This document shows positions 14,760-20,896 of a DNA stretch of 22,587 nucleotides, piece after piece. The stretch's first letter is position 1. The number at the start of each line of letters is the position of its first letter. The DNA is from JBOHER01 sp050701115 (GTDB taxonomy: Bacteria > Actinomycetota > Actinomycetes > Mycobacteriales > Pseudonocardiaceae): assembly GCA_050701115.1 (NCBI GenBank), contig JBOHER010000268.1:1-22587 (forward strand), in the 5' to 3' direction. The notes below the pieces were generated by a model. It did not search any database. It saw only the letters and a list, made by a program, of their open reading frames with translations, and was not told the DNA's origin. The translations under genes were made by a program, and so were the position numbers.

Positions 14760-15161
14760 TCAGGACTTCCCCACACCGTCGCGGGTCTTCACCACAATCG
14801 TGGCAATCGCTGTAGCCGCGAGAACCGGTTCGGCGAGGTCGATCCGCACACCCTCATCGTCGACGCTGAGCACCTTGTAGATCCGAGCCTCGATCTTGCG
14901 GCTGCGCCTGCCCGAGTCCACGACCCGGGCAATGCCCTCGATGAAGTCGCCGACGCGCAGCGGAGCGGTGAACTCCACCGACTCGTACGCGGCGCAGAGC
15001 CCCTCGTCGCCGCCCTCACGCAGGGCGAGCTCGGTCTCGAGATCGGCGAAGATCTCCATCGCCTTCGAACCGGGGACCAGGTTGCCCGCGTACCTGGCGT
15101 CGCTCGGCGCAAGACGGAGTCGGACCATCGCCTCGTCGTCAGCGGACCTCAGGTCAAACAT
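14760..15161 (-). CDS. Hotdog-fold protein, 3-aminobutyryl-CoA ammonia-lyase-like
   Basis: This 133-residue single-domain hotdog protein keeps the pattern I associate with Kal, the 3-aminobutyryl-CoA ammonia-lyase of lysine fermentation: ARYAGNLVPGSKAMEIFADL, then TELALREGGDEGLCAAYESV and EFTAPLRVGDFIEG, later SRKIEARIYKV. Kal removes ammonia from 3-aminobutyryl-CoA to give crotonyl-CoA. A thioesterase or hydratase role is the alternative, because hotdog proteins are versatile. It is the first gene of the mutase operon, with a purine-rich site (GGGAGAGGGAAG) before ATG 15161, and is followed by the ligase one base after its stop. Paired with an HCM-like mutase its presence is the main clue to an amino-acyl-CoA substrate. 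Confidence 0.85.
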   Translation of the reverse strand: MFDLRSADDEAMVRLRLAPSDARYAGNLVPGSKAMEIFADLETELALREGGDEGLCAAYESVEFTAPLRVGDFIEGIARVVDSGRRSRKIEARIYKVLSVDDEGVRIDLAEPVLAATAIATIVVKTRDGVGKS

Positions 15162-15235
15162 TCAGGACTTCCCTCTCCCTGGAGCTGTGATCGAACGCGT
15201 AACAGAACAGAGTGTAGGGCACATAGCACTAAAAC

Positions 15236-15247
15236 GTTAGGTCTAAC
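15236..15247. promoter_or_regulatory. Palindrome GTTAG-GT-CTAAC upstream of the mutase operon
   Basis: GTTAGGTCTAAC has perfect 5-bp arms and lies 75-86 bases upstream of the hotdog start in an AT-richer patch. It is a candidate operator for the GntR-type regulator encoded just upstream. I could not place a confident -35/-10 pair beside it. Confidence 0.45.
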
Positions 15248-15267
15248 AGCTACCTTTTCGTCCTAGG

Positions 15268-15277
15268 TATCTAGATA
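15268..15277. promoter_or_regulatory. Perfect 10-bp palindrome TATCTAGATA in the mutase-operon leader
   Basis: TATCTAGATA is fully self-complementary and sits 20 bases beyond GTTAGGTCTAAC on the far side from the gene. It may be a second half of a regulator-binding region, or part of an AT-rich promoter. The remaining 15278-15398 shows no gene. Confidence 0.3.
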
Positions 15278-15398
15278 ATCGTTCGGAAGTCAGCACGTAC
15301 CGGGTGCGCGCACACGTGGGGGAGGTATTCGCGGGCACCGGGCCGGCACCCCCGGCAGTAGGCCTCGTACTCCTCAAGCCCAGCCATGGAGCCAACGC

Positions 15399-15491
15399 CT
15401 GGCCGACGCCGGCCTGGGGCGGACTGTCGAGGACGAGATCGGCGTCGGTGCGGCCAGCGATACCGTGATCGACCTTCTCTCAGCTGTGTGA
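15399..15491 (+). pseudogene. Short C-terminal scrap of an unidentified protein
   Basis: A plus-strand frame reads LADAGLGRTVEDEIGVG, then ASDTVIDLLSAV and a stop at 15489-15491. It has the look of a natural protein C-terminus and overlaps the 3' end of the GntR gene by 12 bp tail-to-tail. No start, no ribosome site and no recognisable family. It is most likely the end of a gene whose body was lost. Confidence 0.25.
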
Positions 15492-16433
15492 GCCATGCGT
15501 GCCACTGCGCTTGGCGGTCTGCATGTCCTCGACAACCTCGGTCACCATGCGGATTGATGCGGCGTCGAGCACGTTACCGAACTCGATGACTTTGACTCGT
15601 CCCTCGAGGCGCGATTTCAGCTGAGGCATATCGCTCGGGATCACGACGAGGTCGGTGCCTTCGATGTCCGCGTCTTCGGTGCCGTGAAGCACCTTGATGT
15701 TCTTGATCCCTGCCTGCGTCAGCGAATCCTGGATACTGCTGGCCTGGTCGTCGGTGGAGTACCAGATGCCGACCGTTCGACTCTTGGGAACGGAAGCGAT
15801 CTGCACCAAAGTCTGTACGTGCGGCGCGACGACGATCGCGACCACCTCGGTCTTCGGCCGGCGCAAGAGACCGCGAACCTCGGCCAGATGAAAGAACGTG
15901 GTCAGCACAAGGTCGGCCTGCTCGCCCTCCGGGTCGAACTCTCCGAGCACGAGTGGCTTCACCTTGAGGCCAACATGCCCCTCGAGTTCACTCGCGAAGT
16001 ACTTCGCCCGGTCGGCATTGCACTCAACAAACGAGACCTTGAGGAGATCGTCCTCGGCACGCATGGCGAGACTCATCACAAGCGACTGAATCTCAGTAGC
16101 AGACAAACCAAGGTCGATGCACTCCCTGGCCGCCGCTTCCAGTATCACTCGAGCCTGATCACGCGCGGGCGAACTCTCCTGCGCCGGGCCAGGCCCGACC
16201 ACGGTCGTCCCACTGCGCCCACGACCTTCCACCAGACCGAGCTCGCTGAGCTCCGCATACGCGCGGGCCACCGTGTTGCGGTTGATGTGCAGGTTGTCGG
16301 CCAACAGCCGCGCACTGGGAAGGCTCTGCCCGGCCTCAAGATCGCCAGTCTCGATCATGAACGCCAGCTGAGTGACGATCTGACGGTAAATGGGCATATC
16401 AGAGTGAAGACTCACCTGAATCCTGTCCACCAC
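15480..16433 (-). CDS. GntR-family regulator (YtrA-type HTH) with a binding-protein-like C-terminal domain
   Basis: The N-terminal ~75 residues form a GntR winged helix: SDMPIYRQIVTQLAFMIETG, SLPSARLLADNLHINRNTVA and AYAELSELGLVEGRGRSGTT. The remaining ~220 residues are not the usual FCD, UTRA or aminotransferase domain. They show alternating strands and helices (DLLKVSFVECN, DLVLTTFFHLAEVRGL, EVVAIVVAPH, TVGIWYSTDDQA, DLVVIPSDMP) like a periplasmic-binding or response fold. The start is GTG 16433 or 16430, because GGAGGGAGGG at 16442-16451 is then a well-placed ribosome site; the longer GTG at 16454 would put that site inside the gene. It lies upstream of the mutase operon in the same orientation and probably controls it. 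Confidence 0.85.
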   Translation of the reverse strand: MVDRIQVSLHSDMPIYRQIVTQLAFMIETGDLEAGQSLPSARLLADNLHINRNTVARAYAELSELGLVEGRGRSGTTVVGPGPAQESSPARDQARVILEAAARECIDLGLSATEIQSLVMSLAMRAEDDLLKVSFVECNADRAKYFASELEGHVGLKVKPLVLGEFDPEGEQADLVLTTFFHLAEVRGLLRRPKTEVVAIVVAPHVQTLVQIASVPKSRTVGIWYSTDDQASSIQDSLTQAGIKNIKVLHGTEDADIEGTDLVVIPSDMPQLKSRLEGRVKVIEFGNVLDAASIRMVTEVVEDMQTAKRSGTHGSHS

Positions 16434-16497
16434 CGCTCGACCCTCCCTCCGCACAACGCGATCAGCCTACTGTAAGCAAACTACCAGTGGCGGCCGT

Positions 16498-16522
16498 TGT
16501 CAGTCGACACTATGCACTGACA
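16498..16522. promoter_or_regulatory. Inverted repeat TGTCAGT-N11-ACTGACA upstream of the GntR gene
   Basis: Perfect 7-bp arms are separated by 11 bases (centre to centre about two helical turns), 65-89 bp upstream of the GntR start. Size and spacing suit a dimeric winged-helix regulator, so autoregulation is plausible. Confidence 0.5.
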
Positions 16523-16551
16523 CGAACGGGTTTGGCACAAGACCATTCGAC

Positions 16552-16573
16552 CTAGTTCAAGAGGACAAACTAG
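16552..16573. promoter_or_regulatory. Second inverted repeat CTAGTT-N10-AACTAG
   Basis: Perfect 6-bp arms with a 10-base spacer lie 30 bp beyond TGTCAGT-N11-ACTGACA. The sequence differs from that site, so it may bind another protein or be a weak transcript-end hairpin. Confidence 0.35.
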
Positions 16574-16696
16574 CTGGATCCATCACTCGGATGCATTCCC
16601 AGCATCGTCCCCGACCGCGGCCTAGCGGTCGTGCTGCTGACAAACGGCGGCGGCGTGGCAGGCCACCGGAACGCCCTGCTCGGTGAGGTGCTCTGA
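16574..16696 (+). pseudogene. C-terminal scrap of a beta-lactamase-family serine hydrolase
   Basis: After an in-frame TAG the plus frame reads IPSIVPDRGLAVVLLTNGGG, then HRNALLGEVL and a stop. The phrase (V)PD-hydrophobic-GLAVVLLTNGG is the typical last strand pair of class C beta-lactamase/esterase-family proteins. Only ~40 residues remain and no catalytic motif is present. The following 16700-16950 holds no gene I can support; a minus-strand phrase LLDNLKRDIEAIEGSCTRQL near 16880-16950 may be another scrap. Confidence 0.45.
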
Positions 16697-16952
16697 CGAT
16701 GGGGGAACCGAAGGTCGAGGAGCTGTGGCCGGTGCAGGAAGACACCTAGGTGCGGCCGCTGCCGGCGAGGAGGACTGGACCCTGTCGCTGTCGTCTTCTT
16801 CAGCCTCGACGACGGCAGCAGGTTCGTGCACCTTGGCGCCCGCACCAGCTGTCTGCTCTTGGGGGTGGGTCAGCCGGTAACCGCGTCGAGCTGCCGGGTG
16901 CAGGACCCCTCGATCGCCTCGATGTCGCGCTTGAGGTTGTCGAGTAAGCCGA

Positions 16953-17429
16953 GTGCTCAACGTCAAGGCGATTGGTGCCACCCTGACCATTGTCGCCATC
17001 TGGATTGCCTCACGGTTGAGCGACTCCTACGGCCGCAAGCCCGTGATGCTGGCCGGCATGGTCGCCGGCGCCATGCTCGCCTACCCCATCATCTGGCTGG
17101 TGCAGACGGGCACCTTGTGGGGCTTCGCGATTGGCCTGTTCCTGGCCAACGGCATCATTCAAGGCGTGATCTTCGGACCGTTCGGCGCCTTCGTCGCGGA
17201 GCTCTTCCCCACCCGGATGCGCTACACGGGCGCCTCATTGACCTACCAAAGCGCGTCCACCGTTGGGGCCGGCTTCACGCCGATGATCGCATCCGGCCTT
17301 GTCCTGGCAGCGGGCGGCGAGCTCTGGCTGGTGGCAGCGGTCTGGGTGGCCTCGTTCCTGGTCTCCGCTGCGTGCGTCCTTGCCACGAAGGAAGGCAAGA
17401 ACCAAGACCTCAGCGGCGAGATGAAGTAA
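16953..17429 (+). pseudogene. C-terminal part of an MHS-type MFS transporter (metabolite:H+ symporter)
   Basis: The ~158-residue frame contains four to five hydrophobic segments and the MHS landmarks SDSYGRKPVMLAGM (loop 8-9 type signature), FGPFGAFVAELFPTRMRYTG and SLTYQSASTVGAGFTPM. Full members have ~430-450 residues and 12 helices, so the N-terminal two thirds are missing. A GTG at 16953 could start translation but has no convincing ribosome site. It presumably was a carboxylate or aromatic-acid importer, now inactive. Confidence 0.8.
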
Positions 17430-17635
17430 TGCACACGGCGGTCGAACGCGAGCCCGCGGACGGCCGATTCTCGGTGCTGGCTTTTCGCGGCGGGCGGCTG
17501 GCAGCCGTCGAGTCGGTCAACCGCACCGCCGACTACCTGGCGGCTCGCAAGTTGCTCGCCGCGGGCGCCACGGTGACGCCCGCCGACGTCGCCGCACCCG
17601 GCTTCGACCTGAGGTCCGTGGCGCGAGCCGCCTGA
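17429..17635 (+). pseudogene. C-terminal domain of a ferredoxin reductase (Reductase_C)
   Basis: The 68-residue frame reads DGRFSVLAFRGGRLAAVESV, then NRTADYLAARKLLAAGATV and DLRSVARAA. This matches the C-terminal domain of FAD-dependent ferredoxin/rubredoxin reductases of dioxygenase and P450 systems. The FAD and NADH domains (~330 residues) are missing. Its ATG overlaps the transporter stop as TAATG, so it could still be translated, but without a redox centre it should not be an enzyme. The junction must lie within the first ~10 codons. Confidence 0.65.
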
Positions 17636-17667
17636 CCAAACGCGCCGGACGGCTGCTAGTAAAAGCC

Positions 17668-17696
17668 TTGACTTCATCGGGAACCGAAGATATCTT
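17668..17696 (+). promoter_or_regulatory. Sigma-70-type promoter, TTGACT-N17-TATCTT
   Basis: TTGACT (17668-17673) and TATCTT (17691-17696) are separated by exactly 17 bp in a locally AT-rich island, 46 bp before the GTG of the FAH-RraA gene. This is the best promoter in the window and should drive the homoprotocatechuate operon. Confidence 0.7.
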
Positions 17697-17698
17697 TA

Positions 17699-17710
17699 AT
17701 CATATACGAT
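17699..17710. promoter_or_regulatory. Imperfect palindrome ATCATATACGAT at the predicted transcription start
   Basis: Ten of twelve positions are symmetric (ATC-n-TATA-n-GAT). It begins 2 bp after the -10 box, so a bound dimer would block initiation. The GntR/FadR-type repressor encoded as second gene of the operon is the natural candidate. A ribosome site GGAGGGGAGG follows at about 17727-17736. Confidence 0.5.
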
Positions 17711-17741
17711 TTCATAGATCATACTCGGAGGGGAGGAAACC

Positions 17742-19184
17742 GTGCCGGATCCGGTCAATAGCGCGTTGGGTCTGACGCCGGGCAAGGTCATCGCGGTGCA
17801 TCTGAACTACCGCAGCCGGGCGGCGCAGCGCGGGCGGACGCCCGCGTATCCGTCGTACTTCCTCAAGGCAAGCTCGTCCCTGGCTGCGAGCGGCGGAGAG
17901 GTCATCCGCCCCGAAGGCACCGAACTTCTCGCCTTCGAAGGTGAGATCGCGCTGGTGATCGGCTCCCCCGCGCACCGCGTCGAGCCGGGCGCAGCATGGC
18001 ACCATGTCGGCTGGGTAACCGCGGCCAACGACCTCGGCCTCTACGACCTGCGCTACGCCGACCGTGGCTCCAACCTCCGCGCCAAGAGCGGCGACGGATT
18101 CACCCCGATCGGTCCCGCGTTCCTGCCCGCGGCGGATCTCGACCCCACCCGGCTGCGGGTGCGCACGTGGGTGGACGGGCAGCTGGTCCAGTCCGACACC
18201 ACCGACACCCTGCTGTTCAGCTTCGCCGAGCTCGTCGCGGACCTGTCCCGGCTGTCGACCTTGGAGCCCGGCGACGTGATCCTGACCGGCACACCGGCGG
18301 GGGCCTCGGTCATCGAACCCGGACAGGTGGTCGAGGTCGAGGTGGACAGCCTCGGCCCGGATCGCCCGGGCAGCACGGGGAAGCTGAGCACCACGGCGGT
18401 GAAGGGGCCCGCGCTGCCTGCCGTCGGAGCGCCGCCGAGGGTGGACGACGCGGTGCGCACGGACGCCTACGGCACTCCGGAGCGGTCCACTGTGGACCCC
18501 GAGCTGCTCGACCGGCTCACGACGGTCGGCGTGGCCACCCTGTCGGCGCAGCTGCGCAAGCGGGGGCTCAACAACGTCCACGTCACCGGCGTGCACCCGG
18601 CCAAGCCGGGAGCCAAGTTCGCCGGAACCGCGCGCACCCTGCGCTACGTCCCGCTGCGCGAAGATCTGTTCGAGTCCCACGGTGGTGGGTTCAACGCACA
18701 AAAGCGTGCGATCGAGTCGATCGGTGCCGGTGAGGTTCTCGTGATGGAGGCGCGCGGCGAGCGCGGCTCCGGCACTATCGGCGACATCCTCGCGCTGCGG
18801 GCTCAGGTGCGGGGCGCGGCCGCGATCGTCACCGACGGCGGCCTGCGGGATTCCGCCGTGGTCGCCGAGCTCGGCATCCCGGTGTTCCACGGTGGCGAGC
18901 ATCCCGCGGTGCTTGGCCGCCTACATGTTCCGTGGGACGTCGACGTGACGGTCGCTTGTGGCGGCACGACCGTGCAGCCTGGCGACATCGTGGTCGGTGA
19001 CGACGACGGGGCGCTGGTGATTCCGCCGCAGCTCGCCGAGGAGGTCCTCGCCGATGCCATCGAGCAGGAACGGCAGGAATGCTTCATCGCCGAGCAAGTC
19101 CGTGACGGTCACGGCATCGAGGGCCTCTACCCGCTTTCGGGGCAGTGGAAGGCCGCCTACCGGGAATGGTTGGACAAGCAATGA
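17742..19184 (+). CDS. FAH-domain / RraA-like fusion protein, homoprotocatechuate pathway decarboxylase-isomerase plus aldolase candidate
   Basis: This 480-residue protein has two domains. Residues ~12-225 are fumarylacetoacetate-hydrolase family: metal ligands E66 and E68 (FEGE) and D97 (ANDLG), KSGDGFTPIGP and GTPAG. The HpaG-type enzymes of this family decarboxylate and isomerise ring-fission products. Residues ~255-450 are RraA-like. The class II aldolase/decarboxylase signature G347-D348 then 20 residues then R369-D370 is intact, so the domain is probably catalytic and not an RNase E regulator. The fusion could perform OPET decarboxylation plus pyruvate-forming cleavage in one polypeptide. 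GTG 17742 follows GGAGGGGAGG. Its stop overlaps the regulator start (ATGA). Confidence 0.9.
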   Translation: MPDPVNSALGLTPGKVIAVHLNYRSRAAQRGRTPAYPSYFLKASSSLAASGGEVIRPEGTELLAFEGEIALVIGSPAHRVEPGAAWHHVGWVTAANDLGLYDLRYADRGSNLRAKSGDGFTPIGPAFLPAADLDPTRLRVRTWVDGQLVQSDTTDTLLFSFAELVADLSRLSTLEPGDVILTGTPAGASVIEPGQVVEVEVDSLGPDRPGSTGKLSTTAVKGPALPAVGAPPRVDDAVRTDAYGTPERSTVDPELLDRLTTVGVATLSAQLRKRGLNNVHVTGVHPAKPGAKFAGTARTLRYVPLREDLFESHGGGFNAQKRAIESIGAGEVLVMEARGERGSGTIGDILALRAQVRGAAAIVTDGGLRDSAVVAELGIPVFHGGEHPAVLGRLHVPWDVDVTVACGGTTVQPGDIVVGDDDGALVIPPQLAEEVLADAIEQERQECFIAEQVRDGHGIEGLYPLSGQWKAAYREWLDKQ

Positions 19185-19867
19185 CAGAAACGCTGAGCAA
19201 GGCCGAGCGGGCCTACCGGCTGATCAAATCGCGGATCACCGACGGCAGCTACGGTCCCGGCTACCGGCTCGTGCTCGGCAAGCTGGCCAAGGAACTCCAG
19301 GCCAGCCCGGTACCGGTGCGGGAAGCGATCCGGATGCTCGAGGCAGAGGGCTTCGTCCACTTCGAACGCAACGTCGGGGCCCAGGTCGCGGGCATCAACC
19401 CTGCCGAGTACCGGCACACGATGGAGAGTCTCGCGATCGTCGAAGCCGCTGCCACCGGTCTGGCCGCGCCGCGCATCACCGACGAGGCGCTCACCCGCGC
19501 CGCCGAGATCAACGAGCGGATGCGCACCTCGCTGGCCGACTTCGACCCGCTCGCTTTCACCCGGCTCAACCACGAGTTCCACGAAACGCTCTACGAGCAC
19601 TGCCCCAACCCGCACCTGCTCGAGCTGGTGCGCCGGGAGTGGAGCCGGCTCGCCGCGATCCGGGAGTCCACGTTCGCCTTCGTCCCCGGTCGGGCCCACG
19701 CGTCGGTGGCCGAGCACGAGCGGCTGCTGGACCTGCTGCGCACCGGCGCCAACAGCGCCATCATCGAGCGTTACGCCCGCAGGCACCGCACCGAAACCAT
19801 GGACGCCTTCCTGTCGCGAGGGGACAGCGACGCGAAGGCGCCGGGCGGCACCCGGGGTGACCAGTGA
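19181..19867 (+). CDS. GntR/FadR-family (FCD) transcriptional regulator
   Basis: The 228-residue protein has an N-terminal winged helix (AYRLIKSRITDGSYGPGYRL, ELQASPVPVREAIRMLEAEG, FVHFERNVGAQVAGI) and an all-helical FCD effector domain with TRLNHEFHETLYEHCPN and SVAEHERLLDLL. In this domain the Asp/His cluster can bind metal and a carboxylate ligand. It is encoded inside the catabolic operon with a 4-bp overlap and probably represses the 17668 promoter until a pathway acid binds. ATG 19181 was chosen over the in-frame upstream ATG at 19145, which would lie deep in the preceding gene. Confidence 0.9.
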   Translation: MTETLSKAERAYRLIKSRITDGSYGPGYRLVLGKLAKELQASPVPVREAIRMLEAEGFVHFERNVGAQVAGINPAEYRHTMESLAIVEAAATGLAAPRITDEALTRAAEINERMRTSLADFDPLAFTRLNHEFHETLYEHCPNPHLLELVRREWSRLAAIRESTFAFVPGRAHASVAEHERLLDLLRTGANSAIIERYARRHRTETMDAFLSRGDSDAKAPGGTRGDQ

Positions 19868-19967
19868 GCGCGCTCGGCCGAAGGCCTGGTGAAGGCGGAG
19901 CCGGGCCGGAGGTCCGTCTACGCGTTCACGGTCGCGCGCAAAGTCGCAACAAGGTAGGAGACACCGA

Positions 19968-20896
19968 ATGAGATTCCGCGGCAACCCCAGTCAGATTCGG
20001 GGGTCCATCGCCCCGGTGGTCACCCCGTTCACCGAGGACGGCGCGCTTGACCCGGACGGCCTGCGCCGCCTGGTTCGGTTCCAGCTCGACAACGGCTCGC
20101 ACGGCATCTCGCTCGGCGGCTCGACCGGCGAACCGAGCGCGCAGACCCTGGCCGAGCGCGCGGAGGCGATCCGGTTGGTGGCAGCCGAGATCGCCGACCG
20201 GGTGCCGTTCCTGCCCGGCACCGGCTCGACGAAGCTGGACGAGACCCTGGAGCTGACCGGGATCGCGCGAGACGCAGGTGCGGATGCCGCGCTTGTCATC
20301 ACGCCGTACTACGCCCGCCCCACCCAGGAAGCGCTGCACTCCTGGTATGCCACCGTGGCGCGCGAGTACCCGGACTTGCCGCTGGTGATCTACAACGTGC
20401 CGTCCCGCACCTCGGTGGACATCGCTCCGGACACGGTCGGCCGGTTGTTCCGCGATTCGACAACATTGTCGGGATCAAGGAGACCACCAAGGATTTCGAG
20501 CACTTCTCCCGGGTGCTGCACATCTGCGGTCCGGAACTGCTGGTGTGGTCCGGCATCGAGCTGCTCTGCCTGCCGCTGCTCGCGCTCGGCGGCGTTGGCT
20601 TCGTCAGCGCGGTAGCCAATCTCGCGCCCGCCGCGGTGGCGCGGATGTACGAGGCCTACACCACCGGCGATCACGCCACCGCCCGTGACCTGCATTACCG
20701 GCTGCACCCCCTGGTGGACCTGATCTTCACCGAGACCAACCCCGCGGCGGCGAAATGAGTGCTCGCGCAGCGCGGGCTCATCTCCTCGGCGTTCGTCCGT
20801 CCCCCGCTGATCCCGCTCACCGAGGCCGGGCAGGTTCGTGCCAAGCAGTTGCTTGCCGCCGCCGAGGACCTCGTGACAGTGAAGGAGCAACCGTGA
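19968..20896 (+). pseudogene. DapA-family lyase/aldolase (dihydrodipicolinate synthase-like), frameshifted and with a nonsense codon
   Basis: ATG 19968 follows TAGGAG at 7 bases. The first part is a normal DapA barrel: APVVTPF, SLGGSTGEPS, and YNVPSRTSVDIAP with the catalytic Tyr. At 20456-20458 one T is missing (CGCGATTCGAC where CGCGATTTCGAC restores R-D-F-D), and the frame moves to NIVGIKETTKDF with the Schiff-base Lys. A second lesion follows at 20756-20758: TGA replaces the expected TGG in the same frame. After it the sequence continues in frame as VLAQRGLISSAFVRPPLIPL to a natural stop at 20896. That stop overlaps the dehydrogenase GTG. The repaired protein would be ~308 residues, the usual family length. 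Role unknown; possibly a pyruvate lyase of the pathway. Confidence 0.85.

Noticed and set aside
16622..16999. Minus-strand frame of 125 codons before the transporter
   Set aside because: Low-complexity Pro/Ala/Arg translation, no ribosome site, antisense to the beta-lactamase-like scrap.
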